This document shows, piece by piece, positions 24,201 through 37,200 of a stretch of DNA of 64,000 nt (the first letter of the stretch is position 1; each line of letters begins with the position of its first letter). Below the pieces are notes generated by a model, which worked only from the letters and a program-made list of their open reading frames with translations, ran no database searches and had not been told where the DNA came from. The stretch covers positions 17,961,447-18,025,446 of the forward strand of contig NC_092364.1 of assembly GCF_030848805.1 (NCBI RefSeq), written 5' to 3'. Made by a program: the position numbers and the translations under genes. This DNA is from Temnothorax longispinosus. Taxonomy: Eukaryota; Arthropoda; Insecta; Hymenoptera; Formicidae.

Positions 24201-26326
24201 ACTTTGGTTCGTCTCAAAATGGAAGGAATGCGAGAATTTCACTTTAACGTAGAACATTGCTTTTACATGGCGAGTGAACCTTTTGATTTCTATGTAAGCA
24301 AGAGATATTTTAAATCAGAGAAAAATATAAAGAGCTTACCAATATTATGTTAATGGAAAAATTTATGAATTTATAAAACAATTAAATGTTTTAGGAATAT
24401 TTAAAATCGTAAATAAATTGTATTCCAGTAAATTTCTAAATTCTTGATATTTACAGGGATTTGGAAATTTTCAAAAATTTGTTGTACATAAACTCTTTCT
24501 TCCAAAAACACTTTTATATAGATTTCCAATCTTGACATACTCTTCCGTACGGCGTTAACTATAGTATCGGCGACATAAGACACGAGCATGCAGATGAAGT
24601 CCAGAGGTTTCACTACGTAACACAAGGCGCCGACGACGTACGCCAGATTGCAAATCCCACCGAAAAGGGGACCGAGCTTCGCTTTGCAGTCAGTAACCGC
24701 GCCCTCAAAGACTCTCTGACACCTGTCGAACGGCGTGCCCAGCTTCTTGTTGCAGATATTCACGATGCTGCCGAGCCATTGAAAAACCGACGTGATCACT
24801 CTCACTGAAAGATACGTTTTTCAAGTTACGAAGATCGATTATCCCGCGAAGCCAAGGGGAGTACGTTGACTCACGTATACTAAGCACAAGTCGCTTGATA
24901 GCCACGAGAGTCCGCTTAATCTTCCTCACGACCACCTTCACCGTCTTTATTACTTTCGATATCGCGTCTCTCAGAGCGTAGAAGGGTTCTTTTATTAAGT
25001 CAACTACGTTTTTCACGGCTTGTTTTAATTGCTCCTACGTATGTGTGTTTTTTTTATGGTTTACATTAGTAATGACAATTTCAAACAACGACGGCAAATC
25101 AAAAAACATAATCATATAAATTTTATCTTATGAATTCGAAAATGTGCAATGGAAATGCAACGGATTGCGGAAAATGCGGAACCAATGACATGTATGAACG
25201 TTTAAGTCTTTTATCGGCTAAACAAAAGATTTAATTATGGGCAGAACCATTCAAGGATTCAAGGATTAGTAGGCATTTATAGACATAAGTGGAATACGTA
25301 AGCAAACTCACCTGTTAAAGCTTACCTGTCCACAGACTAAAGACTCCGAAAGGACACTAATATTATGCAAGATATTCTTTGCCGGTCCAGTAAGTGTTAG
25401 AATAAAGGCATAGGCCATCAAGGCCTGTCTGCCACGTTTAGAAAAGAATTGCGGCAGCAATAGAAATACAATGCATCTATGTAAATGTTGACATACATTT
25501 GTAGAAAAATGCAATAAAGAAGATAGAACTATGAAATACAATAGAAGTTAAAAACACCAAGGTACGATTTTCATTTTTTTTTTGTTTTTAACTAATTAAA
25601 ATCTTAATCATAATATACTTAAAATATGCTATGGCCTATATGACTTTTGTATTTATATTATTGAAGTTCACGCAAATTTACCTTACACGACGAGAAAACG
25701 CCAAACCGAGCGTGAGAATCACTCCAAGGGCCGAGCAGAGCATTGTGGCAGACGAGAGAGTAAAACTCAGTTGAATCACAAAGAACACAAAGAACATGTA
25801 TGTGAGTAATATGCCGCCCAAGAATCCAAACACGCTCTTCAGAATATAATTCTCGAGCGAACCGTCCATACGAAGAAGCCTCGCCTTTTTGTAAATCCAT
25901 GTATGCTTTATGGGGGAAATTATTCGGCTCCAGAAATGATCGAGCTTCTTTCTGCATCTATTGAGATATGATTACGCGTAATAACTTGACAATAAAAAAT
26001 AGTAATACGTTAAAATAAAACATTGGAGCATAAAATAAAAAGTGTCATCAAAATTCTGATAAAAAGCAGAGAAGAAAAAGAGAGAGAGATACGTATGATA
26101 TAATAAATGTTAGAGAGTAGAATTAAGAGTAAAATTAATATTGATCGGTCGGATAACGAGTTAATGGCCAGGCTCACTTTAATCTCTTTCGTCGGAGACG
26201 CTGCTTGAAAGTCAGCCGTGGCTCGACACCCTCGGAGATCTCGATCGATCTCAATTTCTCATCTTCGTATCTTAACCTGGCTTTCTCGAGCTTTCTAGCT
26301 TTGAGAACCAATTGAAAAAACGCCAT
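21210..26326 (-). CDS. DCST1: DC-STAMP domain protein with C4C4 RING (DCST1/sneaky-like)
   Basis: Multi-pass membrane protein. The family acts in sperm-egg fusion and sperm membrane breakdown (Drosophila sneaky, mammalian DCST1/2), and mammalian DCST1 also acts as an E3 ubiquitin ligase. Exons on the minus strand are 26178-26326, 25682-25957, 25326-25476, 24875-25034, 24541-24804, 24076-24289, 23694-24009, 23024-23331, 22161-22487 and 21269-21825; all join in phase. The start ATG is at 26324-26326 (MAFFQLVLKARKLEKARL). Hydrophobic segments are clear near FGFLGGILLTYMFFVFFVIQ, MSFMTTFFIFFMLL and IVTLIIFCWIMAIF. The conserved LLLPQFFSKRGRQALMAYAF block and the CGQEQLKQAV junction are present. 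The RING at about residues 665-710 has all eight Cys: CLLC, CATPGC, CIQC and CTIC. After the RING comes a Glu-rich tail (EERVSEEKILEEKIPERR, DQAVQTDDD). The frame either stops at 21210 or is spliced onward at 21268 into the next exon block. Confidence 0.88.
22578..22758. mobile_element. MITE with CACTG ends and AACAA duplication
   Basis: Terminal inverted repeats of about 44 bp begin CACTGAGGAAAAAATACTTG at the left; the right end is the reverse complement with one indel in the A-run. The element is flanked on both sides by AACAA (22573-22577 and 22759-22763). Inside are further nested palindromes around GGTTTATTTC. It sits in intron 8 of the DCST1-like gene, upstream of the RING exon, and is non-coding. 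Confidence 0.8.
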
Positions 26327-28278
26327 GGTCTCATTCAATTACTTTATCTAATCCTCTATTCTATTTCATACGTCTCTTATGAATTATATTAACTATCCTA
26401 CAGCTAATGAGTAATTACGATGAAAATGTCACTGAACGTCATGGTTCTAGCATAAACTGAAGTTTCAAGCAACTGCATTCGTTCGCATTGTGAATTGTGA
26501 TTCTTCGTTGTTTTATCCATAAATCAACTGTATACATGCATTTATCTAGAAATTTTAAAGAATCGATTGTTTCTTGATTTAACTTATGTAGCATTTTTCC
26601 TCAGAGTAACTCCTATTTTACAATTACACATTGTAATTATAATAATATCCCTATTCACTCCAACCCGCCCTTTCGTGTCCCACGAGTTTCTAACACTCGT
26701 AAAAGACGGAGTTTCTAACACTTGTAAAAAAATATTTAAATAAATGATTTCCAAATGTTATTTACATTGATTTTTAGTCGAAGGTACAAAGATATTATAA
26801 TAATTTTTGGGGAATTTTTTAAAGCTATTAACATTTTGAAAAACACGTCTGACTTGAAAGTGCATGGTTGGAGGATTAAAGGGGCGGAAAAAACGTTGGG
26901 GGTAATAGGGATATAAGTAACAAAATATATTATTTTATTATATTTTTTTGGAATAAAAAATGCTCGGCCAATTCTTTTAAGTTTTCATTTTCGAAGGAGA
27001 ATGAACATTTTACGCGCAGGAAAGATTTCTTCCAGAGGCAGAGATGCAAACGTTCTGTAACATAGTCTGATATACTGGAGCTCCAAGCTCCGTTACCAGC
27101 AAATGATCACAGAGACAGGCGTCGGCAGATGAACGAGCGATGATAAAAGCTGTGTGTTACCAGTTTCTGGTTTATCGGAAATTTGAGTGTGTTAGCGTTA
27201 TGCGTAAAGCAGTTTCCTCTTTGATTATAAACATTGTCATTTTGTATCATGATACATGTATGTACGCATAAGCAGAAAACTGATGAGTATTGCAGAATCT
27301 TTAAAAATACTGACGGCCAAGTCCAAATTGCGCAAATTATGTAATTGTGAAACCAAAATTAAGGTAAATTTTCATGCTTGTTATCATAGCGTCTGCTGCT
27401 TTTTAAAGCCATATCGAGAATATCAAAAACGTTGGAGAGAATCTAACGCTTTTTCCGGTACTTTTGCAATATATTTCTAACAGACGTTTTATATTTTTAC
27501 ATTATTTTAAACTTTTTGGCTGGAGCAAGACCCGATGACCTATCCATCGAGTTGCGTTCCCCAGTCCCCACGTCTACCTCGAACGTTCTTCAAGAACCCG
27601 CTCTGTGTCGGACGTCGCCAGCGTTGGTCTTCGATTCTTCAAGGAGGACCGCGCGATACCGCCGACGAGCGTCGGAGCGGGACACCGATGTCACCCGCAC
27701 CAGCATCACAGACACAGGCCGACGAAGGAAGGTGGGCGTCGAGGTCGCCGGAGAGGGGCGCGCAATCTAAAGCCGATAACGAGCCAGCTGGCGGCGGCAG
27801 TGCCGTCGTTTACGTGGAGGTACGACCTTTGCGAGAGTTCGCTCTCGCTGGTGGGGCTCGTGCCGGATCGCTCCTGGAAGGTCAGAGGCTGTCCTGGGGA
27901 TTAAATCACCGCTCGCGGCACGGAAAACACGGAGGTGCTCGCGTGTCCCCGAGGAACACTCCGAAGAGTGGCGAAACACGAGGGAGGGTGGAAAGAACAA
28001 CAAAAAAAAAAAAGGAAAACAAACATGCCGTGAACTTCGCCAGGTGACAATGCGTACGACCCGATGAAGTCGACGGTGCTCATAGCGCGTGCGGCTTTCG
28101 ATCGCATGCGACCAACGCCGTAGACACTTTGTCGTCATCGTCGTCGTGTCTTTGCCGCGCGTGTGCATGTGTGCGGTGCGCGGTGGTGAGCGCGCGTGAC
28201 CGTGTTGTACCTGATCCAGTGATACCTCCTGACCCAGCTTCTACCTGATCCAGGTGCCCGACACCTGGACCCATCGCG
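26327..28278. promoter_or_regulatory. Shared 5' region of divergent DCST1-like and myosin V genes
   Basis: The DCST1-like start codon (minus) and the myosin V start codon (plus) face away from each other across 1.95 kb, so both promoters must lie in or near this interval. About 27530-28280 is strikingly GC- and CpG-rich compared with the surroundings and is the probable myosin V promoter/5'UTR. A MITE occupies about 26645-26913. No individual factor site or TATA box can be defended. Confidence 0.55.
26645..26913. repeat. Inverted-repeat element upstream of the DCST1-like gene
   Basis: The left end TATCCCTATTCACTCCAACC and the right end, which in reverse complement reads TATATCCCTATTACCCCCAAC, are similar over about 35 bp. 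The total size is about 270 bp. A 20-bp internal direct repeat (GTTTCTAACACTCGTAAAA and its near copy) lies in the left third. This is probably an old TA-flanked MITE. Confidence 0.55.
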
Positions 28279-31200
28279 ATGACCACGAGGGAACTCTACG
28301 TAAAGGTATCGCGAAGACTAGGTTCGGGGATATATTTAGAGATATCAGGTGCGCGCATCCCCGAGGAAGATGGCAGGTCTCCTCTGACGTAAATAAAATT
28401 GCGCGCCGAGGATTCTCGCGCGCTCCACCGTTTCGCGGTCCCTCGGGGGGGATTGACGCTGTGCGCTTTTCAAGGGGATGTTTCTGTTTGGCGTGAACTG
28501 AAAAGTCGCGGAGCACGACTATGTAGAGATATTTCGATCTTTCGTTCGGAATCGAAAAGTCTCCGCGGATTCTCTCGCTCGTCGGATGACGGTTTCCATA
28601 ATTGGAGGCGTGAATAATGGAAGACGATTAGGGATGTTGCTCCAGTTTCTCGAGCCCGAAAGAACCGAAAGGAACTTCGAAGATAAATGTGAAACACGTT
28701 TTTTTTACCTTCAAGTGCATTAAACGGGTTGAAATTTAAAAAAACAATATATCCATAACAGTAATAAACCTTTTAAAAACTTTAATCATTGTTTAAAATT
28801 GCACATTTACCGCACGCCACTGTAATTTACATATAAAATTATGGGATTATTCCGGTCGTATGTAATATCTCGAAGTCTCGCTTGACGTGATTCAACCGCA
28901 TATATCAACCAAGAAACTCGTGGAGTTGAAAATGACTCGGTTATACAATCAGTGGAAATTGCGGGAACGATGTCGGCTGCTGCGAGATTATAGTTGCGCG
29001 TGCGAAACTGTGATCCGACTCCTTTTTTTACAATCAAACGTTAAACACGCAAACATTTGACATTTCGAGTGAACGTATCTTTCTCGCGGTGTCACCGGGC
29101 ATAACTCGCGATCCAGGAAATCTGTCAACCCGTTTCCGATTTCACTCTGTTACTTTTTACAAATATCCAGAAAAGCGAGGTCCCACAGCCTTTCAGAGGC
29201 GTGAGTTTCCTATTGCGCAACGATAAGATCAAACAATAAATCAAGGGTTATATAATTATCATTGTGTCTACGTTGCTACACGCCCGTAAATGCACACGTT
29301 TGTCACGAATATAGGTCATCCATTTACATAATACGTCATAGTTTCTATGATACGAGATACTTGGGCCGAAGAGAAAATTCTATTTCTCACTGTTATTCTT
29401 TTTTACTCTTATTTGAATATTTAACAGACGTTTCCATTGTATTTAATTTATGCAAGTTATATTTCTCACTTCTAAAGGACTCTTCCTTCATTCTCCTCTC
29501 AACAGGCATCTTGATGTGAGGCACAACAATCGCTTTCCGCTTTTTCTGACAACATTTATTTGAAGACGTATTCATCTTGATGAATCAGCTGTTTTCCGGG
29601 ATTTCGATCGACACGAAACATAAATAAACAGATTCTTAAATTTCGCTGAGCATACCTTTAAACTCGAGCTTCGTATGGTAAGAATCAACAACACTGACCT
29701 GATATCCTATCTAAAGCGTTCTCTCTCTTAAGATTAACAAATTCTGTACGATTGTATACATATTTTCTCACGCGGTTTATATCTTCCTGATGCAAAACTG
29801 ATGCAAACAATAATTAATATCTGTTGCGATTTTTTAAGCCGTAACAATTTATATCTGTTTATAAATTAATATATATTAATTAATATATCATTAGCTTTTA
29901 ATACAACGCAAATCGAGAAAATTGATTTTTTATTTTTCAGTTTATAAAAATGGAGGTATTGATGGAGAATCTCGGTTCAGAGTGTTCGCAAGCTACATTT
30001 TTATTGACATATACTGATTGATCGAGCTGCAGAACGCGTGACTTGAAACAATAAAAGGTTGTTGAATATTTTGCTGTCTGTATGTGCATTAATAAATACG
30101 GAAAGACGAAGTGTTTCTTGAGCATTCGAGATTTCTTTCCGAAAGTAAAATCAATAACTGCCAGCGAGAGAGCCTCCATTACTGGAGACCTAAATTCTGG
30201 TCTAAATCAGGTGGCACGATCGTAGAAATAACAGCGTGTGTTTGATTCACCGCGATAATGTTTCATTAACAGCACGGTTACGATTACATGAAACGCTTTC
30301 GGGTGTAGTGTTTGATAAGATGCATCTTGAAATTGAGAATTAGTAAATTTATTACTATACATGGAAAATATTTATTGATGAATAATTAATAATCAAATTA
30401 TTTATTAATAAATAATTAGGCGAGACAATTGATTCTTTCTGATAGAATTATTGCACTATCTTTGGATGGTAACACAGCTGTCATTAACAGATGCTAACAG
30501 CCGCATTTTCCAGTCATGAATTATATTAACCGAAGCCGAAATCGCGGAATATCTCTAACATATCGTGACAGTTAATTGTATCTTTCAACGATACTTAATT
30601 GTTATCTGAGTTGTTTCAGAAAAAAATCATAGTGTCAGCAACATGTAATGTAAACATATGGAAAAACTGATTTTGCCAGATTTAGGATAATCGCAATTCG
30701 AAAATTTAGTCGCAAAGAAATAACATATAACGTACATTATCATCGTCCCAAAGCGAGTGATAAATTCACGTGCAAACTGAAATGCAAAAAGTAATATACG
30801 ACGCATAATAAAACGCGCCTTGGGATTATAGCGTGCGAAGTGCCGCATGCCGCCGAGTAATGAAGAGACCGAGATTAGAAAGCGTTATTGCCTTATGCTA
30901 TTCCCTTTAAGCCTGTGACGTTTCTCCCCGACGTTGGTGGTTGATTTATCGCTGCGGCCAAGTGAACGGCGGGGGTTGCCCGAGGTCGGGCATCGTGCTT
31001 TTTGTTATAACAGGTTTTCGCTCCTTCGGACGCAGGGGTACAAGAGAAAAAATGTCAGAAATGACATTAGCGGCACGGGCACCATTCTTTAGGTGCTTTT
31101 TTTTCGTCGATTATACTAATTCCAGAGTAGCTACGACTATGCGAGTCTTCGGAAGGTTCTCATCGAATATCGAGCGTCGTTATAGAGAAAAATATTCGGA

Positions 31201-34200
31201 AAACAGAAAATCGTAGGGAAAAAAAAGAGTAAAAGAGAAGGCACTTCTTTTAATTCGAAAAAAACTTTGTGATGCTATGAAGAAAAAGATTTAAAATTAT
31301 TTACTTCGTCGTAAAACAATGAAACGCGAAGATTGGTGAAACATATCTTTTATTTCATTATTCTCGGACTGACTCTCTGAATTTGCAAGATAATTTATGT
31401 AAAGTTATTATCATTAAGAACAAGATTTGTCAGAACAAGAAATCTTGTAGAAACTTGAATTCTGATGAAATCTTGAGTATGACGACAGTGATAATTTTCT
31501 CGAGATTATTATTCCGGTATGGACCTTCCTTAAATGGTCGTCGGCCATTGCCCGTAGATAAAATGTTCCTCACGGTCGCGTGAGGAATCTACCGGTCTTA
31601 GCGACGACGGAGGGCAAAGAGTGCAGCGAGATCGTCTCGCGCCGAGGTGTTTTGCTTTTCTGCAGCGAGAGAAAGGAATCTGCTCGGCCGTAAGCGTATA
31701 GCTCGCCGATCGCGTTCCTCGAACTGATCACCCGGTTGGCTGTTCCCAACGATTCTAGCTCACCTTTTAGCGTGAAAGCGCGTTCGTGACTTCAGCTAAA
31801 TCAAAATTGATATTTAAAAAAATTGCCCCATCAAACTCTCATTGAGACGGCGTCATGTGTCTGCGGTTCATTAAATATTTATATCATTGCTTGTTTGAGA
31901 TCAGCTCGCGGCGCTTGCACTCTCATTGCGCGAACGTTGACGGGAACCCTTTCTCTTAACAGAGACCATTCTCCTCGTATTGATTACATCGCGTCGTGGT
32001 CAGAACTTTCGTGTCTCAAGATCACTGCGTACAGACTCTCTAATCTATTATCGATTGCATACGCGCCGTTTCCGCTATCGATTATCGAGATTAGTGCGTT
32101 TCGCCGCTTCGTTCGCCCGATAAGAATAATTCCCGCCGGCGAAAGCGTCTTCACCGGAGAAGCGCTTCTTTCTCTCGCGAGGAAATGTTTCCTGTGTTAA
32201 ATAAGGCGTTACGTCGGTCCTTTATGGTCCCTTCTCTCTATCCGCGGGACGTAAAATCCTCGCGGCGATATCCCACGAAAGCATTCCGCTTTTACGGACG
32301 CGCGCATAACTAACACCCGCGCCCGAAGCGGAAAGTCTCGTTCTCACGATTGCGGTCTTTCTTTTGCGGAAACTCGATGGCTAAATCTGCCTTTGTTTAC
32401 CGATTAATCGCGCCTCGGTAAGATATAAACCGGGAGCATTAACCCATGAAGATATTTTCATAACGTCATGCTACATTACATTTTATTTTACGCCGGATAT
32501 CGCCATTATTTCGAGTTAAAAACAGTGCGATAAAATGTAATGATGCTATTTCTTACAGCATTTGACGTGTGATTATTGAAAATTAAACGTGCAACTTTTT
32601 TATGACGCAAACCGCAGCGGGATATTTTAAGCTCTAATTATAAATCACGTAATTGTGCGTGTGTAGGGAAAGAGATTATATGTATGTATACACGCGTATA
32701 ATAACGCAATTTTTGGTTTCATTTGTAATTTAAATGAGAATTAGATTAACGCGCTTCTGTGTTTTATAGTATATTAGATAGGAAAAACGTAAACGTATAC
32801 GTCAACGTAAACAATCGATCTTACTATCACAATGCCGATATCAACGACAGAGAAGATAAATTCGATGAAGTTGTTTGTACCGTTTGTTAAAGACCTCGAG
32901 GTTTTTATAGTCTGCTCTTAGATCATCCATGTGCGTTTCATGGTCAAAGCTTACCTAACGAAGTTTGAGAACATTATCAACGTGTATGCTTTTTAAAATG
33001 TATATAAATTGTCATTTCGCGCTTTCCAAAAAATATGGGATATAAAATGTGAAAAGTAAAAATAGAACATGTCAATAAACGTTGAATATAAGTTTTCATT
33101 AATTGTTTTCGTATTTTTACTTATACAATCTAATGTTTTTTCTTTATTTTTAAATTTTGTTTCTTTAACAGTTATCCCAAAAGTCACTCTGTTTCTCCAC
33201 ATATCGCGAACTCCATTCTATTTTATATTTTAAGTGTTTATGTTTACGGACAAACCACGTAATAGACCGAATCGTCCAGTTTCTTCGCTGAAGAAATCCA
33301 TGTCAGCATGAGTCACACATTCCGGGATGGCCTCGTAGTGATAAGATTGCGACGCCCCACCATATCGCTTCCACCTATGTTTAAATTGTACGAAAATGTG
33401 TACGAAGACCTGAACACGAGACTTTAACGGAGTGTCATTGCCACGTGCTAGTGATCAAAACACTTGTCTGACCATAATTGACACAACTACCAATAATAAA
33501 AAAAATGCATTGAAAATAGAGTACTTTACTAGTCAAGCGAATATTGCTTTTGTAACACTGCTATTCAATAAAATTAGACTAAAACATGTGATTCAAAATT
33601 ATATTTTAGAAATATATTAAACTTCTTTCAAGATATATTGCGATTGTTTATCTCATTAATTAATCAGCGGAAGTGCAATTATTTTGTGTATTATGTGTAT
33701 ACTGAATCTACATATAAAATTATTAATCAACTGTTGGATGGTATACTGGTGGTTTCAATGAATAATTTTATGTTATGCAGCATGGGAACTGTTTTATATT
33801 AAACACTTGTATATTTTCCTTATTTCTTCTCTTACATTGTTTCTTTTATTTCCCACGATCTTCTTTATTATCGTTTTCAGTAAAGCAATGCATTTAGCTT
33901 AATTTAAAATAACAGCCAGAATTACTCGTACAATTTTATATATATATATATATTGCTTGCAAAATTTAATAAACACTTAATTTAATTTTGCCGAGTCCTA
34001 ATATCGATCCGTGCACGAAAGGAATACGCGAAAAATATTCGCGATTAGAGAAGAGTAGAAATCCTTACGTGCGAAATGCAACGGAAGCCTTACATAGTAG
34101 TGAAGCTCGCGCGGATACAGAACAATCGAAGGGTTGCATCGCCTGCCTAAAGGCAACAAAGGTGTTTCTTGCATATGCGTACAATGACTTGCGTCAAGTT

Positions 34201-37200
34201 TCGAAGAAAATATGTTACCAACGTTCGAGTAGTTTTCGCGAAATTGGGGCGACATCGATCACAAACGCCAGCTGCGACGAAAACGTGCGCTGCAACAAAA
34301 ACTTCCTCGCTCTAGAGGAAAATATTACGAAAACTTTACGAAAATACATTTATACAGAGAAAGAAAGACAGAGAGAAAGATAGCATTTTCAAAATAGAAA
34401 CTATATACATATCAATAAAACTTCAATAAAATTAGCAAAGTTTTTCATGCAGTCTTGAAAGAGCCAAATTGCTTTTTTATTTACGCATACAATTTATCGT
34501 ACTTTTTAAATTGTTCATTATTGATGCCGTATCTTAATCATGCGGATATCGAATCTCTGTCGACACCAGTCATTACTAATCCGCGACAGAAGGCGGTGCG
34601 GTGGAATCAGGAAGCTTACTCGCATTAGATTAAGAAATTACGTAAATACGCAAAATGCGGCGTAACTTTCTACGGATTCACGGATCACTTTTGTCTTCTG
34701 GACACCTCTTCAATTAAAGGCTTGCTATGAGAACCCGGTAGAGAGCTCGAGTTTTTTGTTCCTCTTCCCGCGTGAGTCCGTGGTGATAATTGGCCTTGCT
34801 GCTATTGCTGCTGCAGTGTTATTGCATGCACTGCGGTATAACATAGAAAGCATGGGAATAATTTCTTCGGTATGCCGCCACAAAGCGAGAGAGCTAGCGC
34901 AGGCGTACCTTAAGCTGTGTAAAATTTCGATGTAAAGAAATTTGCGTATGTGTAGAAAGAAACCTTTCCGGATAAAGCCGCGAAACTCAATTAAAAAATT
35001 AAGATAAAAGAAAAAGAATAAAATTGAAAATACTTTCTATCTAACCGATCATATAGCCCTAAAACTTTGTATTAATATAATGCAGTTGCATTGACCATAA
35101 CTTGTATGTAATCCTTGGGTCGGATCCAGGAATATCTCGACTTATCCTTTTTATTTATCTACCTTTCCATCGCTTCTTTCCTTTATGCATGAACTCTGCG
35201 ACTGGTTCAGCGAAAGTCTCTTATGTAATTAGCTAATATACTATAATAACGTTCTTAAGATAGGCGAAAGCCTTCGTGTCACCGACATAAAACTGCATCT
35301 CATGACATCACATTAAATTCTCTAAGTATAAATTCTTGTATATAAATGCTTTTCTGTGCGGCTTTTACGATTTGTACGTCTTACAATAAACATAATCTAC
35401 ATTTTTTTTAATATAATAGAACGTCTTGAAAGAAATTGTATTTATGCAGAAGAGATATTATTATATCTTCAGATTTTGAAAATTACTCACCGATTTATTT
35501 TTAATCTATTAGAGCGAAAATGTGACTCAAATAGATCTTATCAGTTCGCGTTGTAGCGTCAAGCCCGGTGTGGAAGGTCGTTTATTAAATACGGCACAAA
35601 TATTATTTTCTCATTGATACTCCAATTCTGGTGGCGTAAGCACTTAATACATTACGATGTTTGTTCACGTGGTGTCGTTTATCGCCAGTGTAATCTTGCG
35701 CGCGTTTCGCATAAATACGAGTATATGCAGAATGCCGTGCGTTTTTCGTGAGTCACACGAGCAGGAGACGTGTCGATAGGGGCAAACGAAGAGATAAGAG
35801 GTTTAATTATACCGCGTCGGTGACTTTGCGACCATTACGCGTCACCTGTTCGTATTTTTATTTCTTCTCCACCCGGCGAAACGGTATCTTGCGTAATTAA
35901 TGATACACACGTGCACGGCCCACACGCTGTGGGAGCGAAGTTCAGGGTCGCGTATTTCATCGTCTTTTTAAACGCGGCTAATTGGCACGTGTAATCAAAG
36001 CGGCTAATGAAATCATTTATGAGATTTAACAAGGAGAAAAACCGGCGTCTTTTTTTCCATCTCTTCCGAAAGATTTTCGCACGCACCGTGGAGATGCGAT
36101 TCAATCGACGCGAATCATCATCGCCGTGCAATAATTAATAAGCTCGTTAAAGTAAACGTGAGGTTGCGAATTCACAATTCACAAGTCTTGCCTGCCATTT
36201 CACACGACATTTGATGTAATTGCTATCCCAGCGTAAATTGGGTATTACTGCGATTACGCGTTTCGTTCATTCGCGAATTTACTTAAATTATAAAATTAAG
36301 ATTGCGATTTTTCAATATGACCTCTAAAATGCATTTCAGTACAAAGCAGATTTTAATTCTAAAGGATATCTACAAATTGTACTTATTTTACATGTCAAAA
36401 AGTTTATTAACATAATTATACAATCTTAGGTACTTGTACAAAAGAGTATTTAATTATGTAGACAGAGTTTCTTTAGGAATTGGAAGATTTAAAATTCATC
36501 ACGCGGTTCTTATCTCGGGATATTTATGAAAAAAAAGAGCGATTGATATACTCAATGAATTATTTCGTCCGTGAAACCTGAATATAGTTATGCATCGCCG
36601 ACGTTACTTATGGGATGATCCGAAGATGTGGGACGGCGAAAGGGAAGTCGCGACTTCGGCAGAAAAACCAATTTACCGTTGCTTGACATGCTTCTGGATA
36701 GTACATTCGTAATACAATTGGGTGAACCCGGGAGACCGCTTCGACAATACGTATAGATCCTTATAACATGAAAGTCCGTTGGGTTTGGTTACACCGTTAT
36801 TCACTCACGAAAGTCGCTCGCGCATGTTCGTAGAAAATGTCAGACATGTAAAACTGTCTTTGACGGTTACTGACACGGACGACTATTTGCGTGATATCGC
36901 GAAGTTTTCACGATAGCCTAATTTCTTGGATTTGTGCTTAAAACAGCTTTTAGATTTCATATTATTTAGACTTTATATTTATGCAGTAGACTTTACATAT
37001 TTACACATTGTATACACTTTATGCAGTATTATCTATTACCTATTGCGTGATTAAAATTTCAATTAATATAAATAACGTTATTCGTTATTGTTTTGTATTA
37101 TCTGTGCATATCTATTACCTGTTGCATAATTAAAATTGTAATTAATATAAACAACATTATTCGTCTTTGTATGTTACCTACTTTATAACTAAAGCGATTG

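Noticed and set aside
27535..28047. 170-codon open frame in the GC-rich region before myosin V
   Set aside because: Overlapping frames of similar length exist on both strands, as expected in CpG-rich DNA. There is no domain, and it lies where the myosin V 5'UTR/promoter should be.
33988..34383. 131-codon open frame in myosin V intron 1
   Set aside because: It lacks a recognisable domain and splice context, and an overlapping antisense frame is present. Most likely chance.
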